A model generated the notes under the pieces. The model was given only the letters and a program-made list of their open reading frames with translations. It ran no database searches and was not told the origin of the DNA. Of a stretch of 5,862 nt of DNA, positions 1 to 5,862 are shown piece by piece; the stretch's first letter is position 1, and each line of letters begins with the position of its first letter. Both the position numbers and the translations under genes were made by a program. Source of the stretch: Acidimicrobiaceae bacterium (GTDB taxonomy: Bacteria; Actinomycetota; Acidimicrobiia; Acidimicrobiales; Salinilacustritrichaceae); contig DMTU01000022.1 of assembly GCA_003476595.1 (NCBI GenBank), positions 564-6,425 of the forward strand, written 5' to 3'.

Positions 1-1548
1 CAGGGCGGTCCCGGCACCGGCAAGACGGTCGTGGCCCTGCACCGCGCCGCCTACCTCCTCTACACCCATCGCTTCCCGCTCGAGGGCCAGGGCGTGCTGG
101 TGCTCGGCCCCAACCGGCTGTTCCTCGGCTACATCGACCAGGTGCTGCCGTCGCTCGGTGAGGCCGGCGTGGAGCTGGCGGTCCTGGCCGACCTGGTCGA
201 TCGCGAGCGCATCGACGGGCAGGACCAGCCGCGGGTCGCCCGGGTCAAGGGCGACGCCCGCATGGCCCACGTGGTCCGCAAGGCGATCGCCGACCGCGAG
301 CGCGAGCTGCGAGCCGACCTGCGCGTCGGCTTCGGCGCTCAGACCCTGGTGTGCACCGTGGACGACAGCGCCCGGATCGTCGCCGACGCCCACCGCCGCT
401 ACCACCGCCACAACGCCGGCCGGAAGCACGTCGAGGCGCGCCTGTTCGAGGTCCTGGCCGACTCGGCCCGCAACCCGGTGCGGGCCGAGGACGTGCGCGA
501 CCAGCTGCGACGCCACCCGGCGGTGGTCGAAGCCCTCGAGTGGATGTGGCCGGTGCTCACGCCGGCCGAGCTGCTGCACGACCTGTTCGGGTCCCGTGCC
601 CTCATCGACCTGGCCAGCCGCAAGTGGCTCGCGCCCGACGAGCAGGCCGAGCTGCACCGCCCCCGGACCTCCATCGACGAGGTCACCTTCACCTGGCAGG
701 ACGTGCCCCTGCTGGACGAGGCCCGCGAGCGCCTCGGCCCCCGCCGCAAGCGCAAGGGCCAGGACGACGAGATCCGCACCTACGGCCACATCGTCGTCGA
801 CGAGGCCCAGGACCTGTCGCCGATGCAGCTGCGCATGGTGGCCCGGCGTTCGCTGTCGGGCTCGCTGACCATCGTCGGCGACATCGCCCAGGCCACCGGC
901 GCGTGGGCGCACGAGAGCTGGGAGGAGATCCTCGAGCACCTCCCCACCAAGCGGGGCACCCGGCAGGCCGAGCTCACCGTCGGCTACCGCATCCCGGCCA
1001 AGAACATGGAGATGGCGACGCGGGTCCTGCGGGTCGCCGCACCGGAGCTCACCCCGCCGATCTCGGTGCGCGAAGGCGGCGATCCGCCAGTGGTGAGCCG
1101 GGCCGACACCGGCGCGCTGCACCACCTCGTCGCGGAGGTGACGAGGGCCGAGGCCGCCGAGGTCGACCCCGGCTCGCTCGCCGTCATCGTCCCGGCCACC
1201 TTCGTCGAGCAGGTGTCCGAGGCGCTCACCGAGGCCGGCATCGAGCACGGTCGGGCCACCCGCCAGGGCCTTCGCCAGCCGGTCACCATCGTGCCCGTGG
1301 GCATGGTGAAGGGCCTCGAGGTCGATGCGTCCGTCGTGGTCGAGCCGGCCGCCATCGTGGACGAGGAGGCCCAGGGACTGCGGGCCCTCTACGTGGCGCT
1401 CACGCGTGCCACCAAGCGCCTCGCCATCGTCCACGAGCGTCCGCTGCCCGACTTCCTCGCCGAGCCCGGCCCAGAACGCGACGCGGTGCAGGCGAACGGC
1501 CACGACAGCCAGCTGCGCCTCGACCTGCCGGTGGAGGAGGCGGGCTGA
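1..1548 (+). CDS. helD: HelD-like RNA polymerase-associated UvrD-type ATPase (5' partial)
   Basis: This is the C-terminal 515 codons of a superfamily-1 helicase-like ATPase; the reading frame is open from base 1, so the true start lies upstream. Motifs visible, numbered from the fragment: Walker A GGPGTGKT at 2-9, Walker B VVDEAQDLSP at 265-274, motif III GDIAQATG at 293-300, LTVGYRIP at 325-332, MVKGLEVD at 435-442 and ALYVALTRAT at 462-471. The roughly 255 residues between Walker A and Walker B are far more than in UvrD, as expected for the HelD-specific insertion in domain 1A. The DEAQDLSPMQ and GDIAQATG wording is typical of HelD. Known family role: HelD binds RNA polymerase, inserts into its channels and uses ATP to release nucleic acids and recycle stalled enzyme in the cytoplasm. 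The missing N-terminus would hold the coiled-coil arm. An ordinary UvrD/Rep repair helicase is less likely. The gene ends with TGA overlapping the ATG of the next gene. Confidence 0.9.
   Translation, partial: QGGPGTGKTVVALHRAAYLLYTHRFPLEGQGVLVLGPNRLFLGYIDQVLPSLGEAGVELAVLADLVDRERIDGQDQPRVARVKGDARMAHVVRKAIADRERELRADLRVGFGAQTLVCTVDDSARIVADAHRRYHRHNAGRKHVEARLFEVLADSARNPVRAEDVRDQLRRHPAVVEALEWMWPVLTPAELLHDLFGSRALIDLASRKWLAPDEQAELHRPRTSIDEVTFTWQDVPLLDEARERLGPRRKRKGQDDEIRTYGHIVVDEAQDLSPMQLRMVARRSLSGSLTIVGDIAQATGAWAHESWEEILEHLPTKRGTRQAELTVGYRIPAKNMEMATRVLRVAAPELTPPISVREGGDPPVVSRADTGALHHLVAEVTRAEAAEVDPGSLAVIVPATFVEQVSEALTEAGIEHGRATRQGLRQPVTIVPVGMVKGLEVDASVVVEPAAIVDEEAQGLRALYVALTRATKRLAIVHERPLPDFLAEPGPERDAVQANGHDSQLRLDLPVEEAG
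1533..1540 (+). promoter_or_regulatory. Strong Shine-Dalgarno for the ABC ATPase gene, inside the end of helD
   Basis: GGAGGAGG lies 7 nt before the ATG at 1548, ideal spacing for a ribosome binding site. It is also part of the last codons of helD, so the two genes are arranged for translational coupling. This supports the ATG at 1548 as the start. Confidence 0.75.
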
Positions 1549-2582
1549 TGAGCGAGATCACCGCTCGCGGCATCACTGTCTCCTTCGACGGCACCGAGGT
1601 GCTCCACGGCGTCGACCTCGACGTCGCCGAGGGCAGCGTCGTGGCCCTGCTGGGCCCGTCGGGCTGCGGGAAGACCACGCTGCTGCGCTCCATCGCCGGC
1701 CTCGAGCGCCCCACCGGCGGCGAGGTCCGCATCGGCGACACGCTGGTCAGCGGCCCCGACACCCAGGTCCCGCCGGAGCGGCGCCGCATCGGCATGGTCT
1801 TCCAGGACTGGGCGCTGTTCCCGCACCTCACCGTCGCCGGCAACGTGTCCTTCGGCCTGCCCCGGGCCGAGCGCAAGGGGCCCCGCGTCGAGGCCGCGCT
1901 CGAGCTCGTCGGCCTCGAGGGCTTCGGCGACCGCATGCCGGGCACGCTGTCCGGCGGCCAGCAGCAGCGGGTGGCGCTCGCCCGGGCGCTGGCGCCCGAG
2001 CCCTCGGCGCTGCTCCTCGACGAGCCGTTCTCCAACCTCGACACCACCTTGCGGGCCCGGGTCCGCACCGAGGTCCACGAGCTGCTGCACCGGGTCGGCA
2101 TCACCACCGTGTTCGTCACCCACGACCAGGACGAGGCCTTCGTGCTCGGCGACGACGTGGCGGTGATGTCCGAAGGCGTCATCGTCCAGCAGGCACCGCC
2201 CCACGAGCTGTACGCGAACCCGGCCAGCGCGTGGGTGGCGCACTTCGTCGGCGACGCCAACCTCGTGCCCGGCGTCGCCCGCCACGGTCGGGCCTCCACC
2301 GCCCTCGGCGACATCGACCTGCGCAGCGAGGTGGAGGGGTCCTGCGAGGTGCTGCTGCGGCCGGAGGACCTGATGCTCGACACCGCTGCGGGCGACGACG
2401 TCAGCAAGCCGGTGCGCGTCGAGCTGGTCGAGTACTACGGCCACGACACCGTGTACCTGGCGACCCTCGACGACGGCACCCGAGTGCGCGTGCGGGAGGT
2501 CTCCGTGCCGCGGTTCGACCGCGGCGACGTGGCATCGATCCGCACCACCGGCCGCGCCGCGGTCGCGTTCACCGCCGGCTGA
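1548..2582 (+). CDS. fbpC: Fe(III)-type ABC transporter ATP-binding protein (FbpC/PotA family)
   Basis: A complete 344-residue nucleotide-binding subunit of an ABC importer. Visible motifs: Walker A GPSGCGKT at 36-43, Q-loop VFQDWALFPH at 84-93, signature LSGGQQQRVALARAL at 134-148, Walker B ALLLDEP at 154-160, D-loop SNLD at 162-165 and switch histidine H192 in FVTHDQDEA. Residues from about 235 to 344 form a C-terminal TOBE-type region (LRPEDLML, VEYYGHDTVYLA). The length and TOBE extension fit the FbpC/PotA/MalK group. Assignment to iron rather than spermidine, sulfate or molybdate rests on the ferric-binding lipoprotein gene at 4770 and on FbpC-like wording such as ANPASAWVAHFVGDANLVPG. 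It would power import from the cytoplasmic face of the membrane. It starts one base inside the helD stop (TGATG) behind a strong Shine-Dalgarno. Unusually, its presumed partner genes are about 2.2 kb downstream behind an opposing gene. Family confidence is high; substrate is inferred. Confidence 0.88.
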   Translation: MSEITARGITVSFDGTEVLHGVDLDVAEGSVVALLGPSGCGKTTLLRSIAGLERPTGGEVRIGDTLVSGPDTQVPPERRRIGMVFQDWALFPHLTVAGNVSFGLPRAERKGPRVEAALELVGLEGFGDRMPGTLSGGQQQRVALARALAPEPSALLLDEPFSNLDTTLRARVRTEVHELLHRVGITTVFVTHDQDEAFVLGDDVAVMSEGVIVQQAPPHELYANPASAWVAHFVGDANLVPGVARHGRASTALGDIDLRSEVEGSCEVLLRPEDLMLDTAAGDDVSKPVRVELVEYYGHDTVYLATLDDGTRVRVREVSVPRFDRGDVASIRTTGRAAVAFTAG

Positions 2583-2595
2583 TCGCCGGAGCGCC

Positions 2596-3933
2596 GTGCA
2601 CGTCGTCATCGGAGCAGGGCCGGCCGGTCTGGCCACCGCGTGGCAGCTGCAGCGCGACGGCCACGAGGTGCGGGTGCTGGAGGCGTCCGACCACGTCGGG
2701 GGCATGGCCGGCGTCCGCGAGGTCGCCGGCGTCCGGGTCGACCTCGGCAGCCACCGCCTCCACCCGTCGACGCCGCCCTGGCTGCTCGAGGAGCTCGGCC
2801 AGCTGGTGGAGCTGCAGGAGCGGCCCCGCAACGGGCGCATCCGGATGGGTGGTCGCTGGGTGCCGTTCCCGCTGACACCGGTGGGTCTCGTGCGCGGCCT
2901 GCCCGCCCGGGTCGCGGCGCGCGCCGCCCTGGACGCCGTGGTGGCACCGCTGCGTCGACCGAAGGCCGACACCTACGCCGAGGTGGTCCGGGCCGGCCTC
3001 GGGCCCACGGTGTGGCGGCGCTTCCACGAGCCCTACGCCTGGAAGCTGTGGGACACCGACCCCGACCTGCTTGCCGGCGAGCTGGCCCGCCGCCGGGTGT
3101 CGGCATCCTCCCCGGTCGACATCGCCCGGCGGCTCGCCCGCGGGGTGCGCTCCACGCCCAAGTTCCTGTACCCGCAGCGGGGGTTCGGCGCCATCGCCGA
3201 GGCCCTGGCCGCCGAGGTGCCCGTGGACACGGGCCGGCGGGTGAACCGCGTCATCGAGCACCACGACCGGGTCATCGTCGGGCTCTCCGACGGGCGGTTG
3301 GTGACGGCCAGCCACGTCCACGCCACGGTGCCGGCGTGGCGGGTCGCCTCCTGGCTCGGCCTGCACGAAGACCCCCTCGGCCCGCCGCCGGTGCGGGCGA
3401 TGGTGCTCGTCTACCTCGTGCTCGACCGTCGGCCCTACACCGCCTTCGACGCCCACTACCTGCCCGACCGCAACGTGCTGCTCAGCCGCCTGTCGGAGCC
3501 GACCAACTACCGCGACAGCGCCGAAGACCCCACCGACCGCACCGTGCTCTGTGCCGAGATCCCCTGCTGGCAGGGCGACGACGTGTGGTCGGCCGGAGAC
3601 GACGCGCTCGGCGCCCGGGTGGCCGACGACCTCGTGCGCAGCGGCCTGCCCGACCCCCGCCACGTCGCCGTCCACGTGGAGCGCCTCCCGTCGGTGTACC
3701 CGGTGATGACCCCGCAGTCGCTCGGCGCCCTGGCCCGGGCCGAGCGCGCCCTCACGATGTCGACGCGGGTCACGGTGCTCGGCCGCCAGGGCCTGGCCAC
3801 GCCGGACAACACCCACCACGTCCTGGAGATGGGTGTGCGGTCGGCGCGCTGCGTCCGCCCGGACGGCACCTTCGACCACGCCGCCTGGGCCGAGGCCCGG
3901 GAGGGCTTCCGGTCCTACGTCGTCGAGGACTGA
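2596..3933 (+). CDS. FAD-dependent oxidoreductase, amine oxidase / protoporphyrinogen oxidase-like fold
   Basis: A 445-residue flavoprotein. The N-terminus is a Rossmann dinucleotide-binding motif, VVIGAGPAGLATAWQL (3-18), with the ribose-binding glutamate at E29, followed by DHVGGMAG (32-39) and VDLGSHRLH (48-56). The centre has EPYAWKLWDTDPDLLAGELARRR (from 145) and FLYPQRGFGAIAEAL (190-204), typical of the HemY-like COG1232 group. Near the C-terminus LGRQGLATPDNTHHVLEMG (395-413) matches the closing FAD-contact motif (GRQG...N...G) seen in UDP-galactopyranose-mutase-like relatives. There are no membrane helices or signal peptide, so it is probably cytosolic. The GTG at 2596 is chosen because the Rossmann strand starts at residue 3; only a weak GGAG at 2588-2591 precedes it. 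It lies 13 bp after the ABC ATPase gene, probably in one transcript, and converges with a glycosyltransferase. No heme genes are seen, so protoporphyrinogen oxidase activity is doubtful. The substrate is unknown; sugar-nucleotide or lipid-linked glycan modification is an inference from the neighbour. Confidence 0.82.
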   Translation: MHVVIGAGPAGLATAWQLQRDGHEVRVLEASDHVGGMAGVREVAGVRVDLGSHRLHPSTPPWLLEELGQLVELQERPRNGRIRMGGRWVPFPLTPVGLVRGLPARVAARAALDAVVAPLRRPKADTYAEVVRAGLGPTVWRRFHEPYAWKLWDTDPDLLAGELARRRVSASSPVDIARRLARGVRSTPKFLYPQRGFGAIAEALAAEVPVDTGRRVNRVIEHHDRVIVGLSDGRLVTASHVHATVPAWRVASWLGLHEDPLGPPPVRAMVLVYLVLDRRPYTAFDAHYLPDRNVLLSRLSEPTNYRDSAEDPTDRTVLCAEIPCWQGDDVWSAGDDALGARVADDLVRSGLPDPRHVAVHVERLPSVYPVMTPQSLGALARAERALTMSTRVTVLGRQGLATPDNTHHVLEMGVRSARCVRPDGTFDHAAWAEAREGFRSYVVED

Positions 3934-4724
3934 GAGGCGACGAACCGGCTTGCGTCGGACGTCGCCGGCGCCGTCACCAGCGTCCCGGAACGCTGCGGAC
4001 CCGGTGGGGCCCACGAGCGCCGGACCCGCCACATCGCGGGCAGCACCCGACGCAGGTAGGTGGGCAGGCGGACGAAGGAGCGCCCGACCCGGCGGTGCGC
4101 GTAGGTGATCGGCACCTCGAGGTAGCGGAAGCCGCGACCGAGCAGGTCGAGCGTGAGCACCTGCGCGTAGTTGTAGTCGTGGGCCACCACGGTCGCCGCC
4201 GCGGCCTCGCCGGACAGGGCGCGGTACCCGGACTGGCCGTCGGTCAACGGCACCGCCCGACGCCCCGCGGTGCTCGCCGAGGTGAGGGCGGTGAGGACGC
4301 GGTTGCCCAGCTCCCGGTGCGGCTTCATGCGCCGTGCGCCACCGAGGAAGCGGGACCCCACCACGTAGTCGGCTGCCCCGGTGAGCACCGGGGCGACCAG
4401 GGTCTCCAGCTCGGCCGGGTCGTACTCGAGGTCGGCGTCGCAGAAGGCGACGGCGGCTGCGCCCTGCGAGGCACCCCAGGCCAGGCCGATCCCCACCGCG
4501 GCGCCGAGGCCGAGCCCCGGGGTGCGCACGACGTCGGCGCCGGAGGCCCGGGCCGCGTCGCCGGTGCCGTCGATCGAGCCGTCGTCGACCACGAGGGTGC
4601 GCACCGGGTGGTCGCGACCGGCGACGGTGACGGTGCGGGGCGCGCGGGCGAGCACGTCGGCCACGGTGGCGACCTCGTCGCGAGCGGGCAGGAACAGCAC
4701 CACGGGAGCGCCAGAGACCGGCAT
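3915..4724 (-). CDS. Family 2 glycosyltransferase, DPM1-like (dolichyl/polyprenyl-phosphate sugar synthase type)
   Basis: A 269-residue GT-A fold transferase. Visible motifs: VVLFLPARDEVATV (8-21, usual N-E loop read as R-D-E), VVDDGSIDGT (45-54), the metal-binding DADLEYDP (96-103), VVGSRFLGG (121-129) and DGQSGYRAL (162-170). These are the standard landmarks of DPM1-like GT2 enzymes, which move a sugar from a nucleotide donor to polyprenyl phosphate or another acceptor on the cytoplasmic face. No transmembrane helices follow the catalytic domain; the last 30 or so residues are Ser/Thr/Ala-rich and probably disordered. I chose the ATG at 4724. The frame stays open much further upstream, but that part is antisense to the lipoprotein gene. 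An in-frame GTG at 4742, 9 nt after AGGAGG, is an alternative; it is disfavoured because four of the six extra codons (TGT, AAA, GTT, CTA) end in A or T, unlike the rest of the gene. The stop lies inside the end of the convergent oxidoreductase gene (19-bp overlap). Donor and acceptor are not known. Confidence 0.87.
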   Translation of the reverse strand: MPVSGAPVVLFLPARDEVATVADVLARAPRTVTVAGRDHPVRTLVVDDGSIDGTGDAARASGADVVRTPGLGLGAAVGIGLAWGASQGAAAVAFCDADLEYDPAELETLVAPVLTGAADYVVGSRFLGGARRMKPHRELGNRVLTALTSASTAGRRAVPLTDGQSGYRALSGEAAAATVVAHDYNYAQVLTLDLLGRGFRYLEVPITYAHRRVGRSFVRLPTYLRRVLPAMWRVRRSWAPPGPQRSGTLVTAPATSDASRFVASQSSTT

Positions 4725-4731
4725 TAGGCGA

Positions 4732-4737
4732 ACTTTA
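4732..4737 (-). promoter_or_regulatory. Predicted -10 element of a leaderless promoter for the glycosyltransferase
   Basis: Read on the minus strand, TAAAGT fits the actinobacterial TANNNT -10 pattern. It is separated by exactly 7 nt (TCGCCTA) from the ATG at 4724, so transcription would begin at or next to the start codon. No good -35 hexamer is seen at 16-18 nt upstream. If the alternative GTG start at 4742 were used, this hexamer would instead lie within the coding sequence. Confidence 0.5.
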
Positions 4738-4762
4738 CACACAAGGATCGGCCTCCTAGCAT
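4734..4762 (+). promoter_or_regulatory. Predicted sigma-70-type promoter of the iron-binding lipoprotein gene (leaderless)
   Basis: TTTACA at 4734-4739 (five of six matches to TTGACA) is followed after 17 nt by TAGCAT at 4757-4762, a TANNNT -10. Seven nt later comes the ATG at 4770. No Shine-Dalgarno is present between the -10 and the ATG, which agrees with a leaderless transcript. The -35 shares four bases with the -10 of the opposing glycosyltransferase promoter. No convincing full iron-repressor (IdeR/DtxR) box is visible. Confidence 0.6.
4752..4757 (-). promoter_or_regulatory. Possible Shine-Dalgarno (AGGAGG) for an alternative GTG start of the glycosyltransferase
   Basis: On the minus strand AGGAGG ends 9 nt before an in-frame GTG at 4742, which would add six residues (MCKVRL) to the glycosyltransferase. 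It is too far (27 nt) from the preferred ATG to serve that start. It touches the -10 of the opposing promoter. It may be coincidental; it competes with the leaderless model. Confidence 0.3.
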
Positions 4763-4769
4763 CCGGCGC

Positions 4770-4856
4770 ATGCCCGTACCCCGGTCCCGACTGCCCCGAG
4801 CCTGGAAGGGCGTGGTCGCGTCCCTGTGCGCCGTGGCCCTCGTGGCGCCGGCCTGC
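4770..4856 (+). other. Lipoprotein signal peptide with lipobox cysteine
   Basis: Codons 1-29 of the iron-binding protein encode a positively charged start, a hydrophobic core (VVASLCAVALVAPA) and the cleavage-site cysteine at codon 29 (4854-4856). The -3 to +1 residues are A-P-A-C; proline at -2 is less usual than Ser, Ala or Thr but the context is otherwise normal. Cysteine 20 is within the hydrophobic core and is unlikely to be the lipidation site. Confidence 0.75.
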
Positions 4857-5798
4857 TCCACCGACGAGGACCGGCTCACCATCTACAGCGGCCGGACCAG
4901 CGACCTGATCAAGCCCCTGCTCGACCAGTTCAGCGAGGATACGGGCACCAAGATCGACGTGCGCTACGGGGACTCCGCCGACCTCGCCCTGCTCATCGAC
5001 GAGGAGGGCGATCGCACCGATGTCGACGTCTTCATCTCCCAGTCGCCGGGCGCCGTCGGCTTCCTCGACGAAGAGGGGATGCTGAGCGAGCTCGATGCGT
5101 CCGTGCTCGACCTGGTGGACGAGGACTTCCGCGCCGATGACGGGCAGTGGGTCGGTCTGTCCGGCCGGGTGCGGGTGCTCGTCCACAACACCGACCTCGT
5201 CGAGGAATCCGAGCTGCCCGAGTCGGTGCTGGACCTCACGTCCGAGGAGTTCGCCGGCCGGGTCGCCGTGGCCCCGAACAACGGCTCGTTCCAGGACTTC
5301 GTCACCGCCATGCGCCTGGAGCTCGGCGACGACGCGGCCACGGACTGGCTGGCGGGCATGGTCGCCAACGACGCACCCACCTACTCGAACAACACCGCGA
5401 TCGTGGAGGCCGTCACGCGTGGCGAGGTGCCCATGGGCCTCGTGAACCACTACTACCTCGAGCGTGCGCTGGACGATGACCCGGACCTCCCGGCCGCGAA
5501 CCACTTCTTCGCCGAGGGCGACATCGGCTCGCTGCTGATCACCACGGCGACGGCGATCATCGAGGGCAGCGACCAGGCGGAGGACGCGCGGTCCCTCGTC
5601 GAGTTCCTGCTGTCCGAGGAGGCCCAGCGCTACTTCAGCGAGGAGACCTTCGAGTACCCGCTCGCCCGGGACGTGCCCCAGGCCGAGTCGGTGCCCGCGC
5701 TGTCGACGATCAACACCACCACGATCGATCTGGACGGGCTGGGTGGCGGGCTGGCCCGCACCGCCGAGCTGATCCAGGACAGCGGCCTGGATCGCTAG
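4770..5798 (+). CDS. fbpA: Fe(III) ABC transporter substrate-binding lipoprotein (FbpA/FutA type)
   Basis: A complete 342-residue periplasmic-binding-type protein. The first 28 residues form a lipoprotein signal peptide: basic N-region (R5, R7, R10, K13), hydrophobic stretch, then APAC with the lipidated cysteine at C29. The mature part starts LTIYSGRTSDLIKPLLDQF (36-54). It carries WVGLSGRVRVLVHNTDLV (127-144), VAPNNGSFQDFVTAMR (167-182) and the adjacent tyrosines Y228-Y229 in VNHYYLERA. The tyrosine pair is the hallmark iron ligand of the FbpA/FutA family. A TFEYPLA segment (293-299) near the end is also typical. It should capture ferric iron outside the membrane and deliver it to the permease. 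The position of the N-terminal histidine ligand in Neisseria/Haemophilus FbpA (the YNGQH loop) appears to be Thr43 here, so the iron site probably uses tyrosines and perhaps a bound anion. The start is set by the signal peptide and the promoter spacing. The stop shares a base with the next gene's GTG. Confidence 0.9.
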   Translation: MPVPRSRLPRAWKGVVASLCAVALVAPACSTDEDRLTIYSGRTSDLIKPLLDQFSEDTGTKIDVRYGDSADLALLIDEEGDRTDVDVFISQSPGAVGFLDEEGMLSELDASVLDLVDEDFRADDGQWVGLSGRVRVLVHNTDLVEESELPESVLDLTSEEFAGRVAVAPNNGSFQDFVTAMRLELGDDAATDWLAGMVANDAPTYSNNTAIVEAVTRGEVPMGLVNHYYLERALDDDPDLPAANHFFAEGDIGSLLITTATAIIEGSDQAEDARSLVEFLLSEEAQRYFSEETFEYPLARDVPQAESVPALSTINTTTIDLDGLGGGLARTAELIQDSGLDR

Positions 5799-5862
5799 TG
5801 CTCGCCACGATGCGCCGGCGCGCACCGGTCGCCCTCTCGGCGACCTCGGTGCTCGTCGCGCT
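5798..5862 (+). CDS. Probable ABC transporter permease, N-terminal fragment (3' partial, FbpB-like by context)
   Basis: Only 21 codons are in the window. The GTG at 5798 overlaps the TAG of the iron-binding protein gene by one base; an in-frame ATG at 5810 is an alternative start. Neither has a clear Shine-Dalgarno, so translation may be coupled to the upstream gene. The visible peptide (MLATMRRRAPVALSATSVLV) has a basic cluster followed by the beginning of a hydrophobic segment, as in the cytoplasmic N-terminus of an inner-membrane permease. In ferric transporter operons the gene after the binding protein normally encodes the FbpB permease that forms the membrane channel. The identification rests mainly on position; the fragment is too short for a motif-based call. 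Confidence 0.6.
   Translation, partial: MLATMRRRAPVALSATSVLVA

Noticed and set aside
351..1547. Upstream extension of the ABC ATPase frame giving a 743-residue product
   Set aside because: The upstream part is Arg/Pro/Gly/Ala-rich shadow of helD in another frame. The ATPase domain starts just after the ATG at 1548, which has a strong ribosome site.
1389..2972. Long minus-strand open frame of 527 residues
   Set aside because: It is antisense to helD, the ABC ATPase and part of the oxidoreductase, all with strong motifs; its sequence is low-complexity (Gly, Arg, Val, Asp) and shows no domain.
3934..4000. GC-rich inverted stretches (for example around CGGCGCCG) as a terminator between the convergent genes
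   Set aside because: They lie inside the glycosyltransferase coding sequence, have no T-run and are expected by chance at this base composition.
2569..4032. Minus-strand open frame of 487 residues antisense to the oxidoreductase
   Set aside because: It has the composition of a GC-rich shadow (Gly, Val, His, Arg) and no recognisable motif; the plus-strand gene has clear FAD-binding motifs.
4724..4742. Possible IdeR/DtxR iron-repressor box starting TTAGG near the divergent promoters
   Set aside because: Aligned by eye to the 19-bp consensus it matches only about ten positions and lacks the second half-site, below what I would accept. A motif scan with an IdeR matrix would decide.
4725..5825. 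Minus-strand frame open from 5825 through the glycosyltransferase, giving a 636-residue protein
   Set aside because: The part upstream of 4724 is antisense to the well-supported iron-binding lipoprotein, has no family motifs and is explained by GC-rich codon bias. The GT2 domain begins right after the ATG at 4724.

Overview
The window is very GC-rich, with G or C at almost every third codon position, GTG as well as ATG starts and tightly packed genes. It also encodes an actinobacterial-style HelD protein. Together these suggest a high-GC actinobacterium; an Acidimicrobiia-like lineage is my guess and is not proven. No RNA genes, mobile elements, CRISPR arrays or long repeats are visible. No gene-free stretch exceeds about 45 bases.

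Layout: (1) positions 1-1548 (+) hold the 3' part of a HelD-type UvrD-like ATPase; its N-terminal region lies outside the window. (2) 1548-2582 (+) is an Fe(III)-type (FbpC/PotA family) ABC transporter ATPase. Its ATG overlaps the helD stop by one base, and a strong Shine-Dalgarno sequence sits inside the end of helD. (3) 2596-3933 (+) is an FAD-dependent amine-oxidase/protoporphyrinogen-oxidase-fold protein that also resembles UDP-galactopyranose-mutase-like proteins. (4) 3915-4724 (-) is a family-2, DPM1-like glycosyltransferase whose 3' end overlaps the oxidoreductase tail to tail by 19 bp. (5) 4725-4769 is a compact AT-richer divergent promoter region. (6) 4770-5798 (+) is an Fe(III)-binding lipoprotein (FbpA type). 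(7) From 5798 (+) a protein begins that is probably the transporter permease; it runs off the window.

Two themes are interleaved. One is ferric iron uptake: periplasm-side lipoprotein, permease and, separated from them, the ATPase. The other is an oxidoreductase/glycosyltransferase pair that may act in envelope polysaccharide or lipid-linked sugar metabolism. The pair sits between the two halves of the transporter. The most distinctive sequence signal is the 45-bp divergent region: on both strands a TANNNT -10 hexamer lies exactly 7 nt before the ATG, which predicts leaderless mRNAs in both directions, and the two promoters physically overlap. I see no clearly new biological system here; the remaining points are about organisation.
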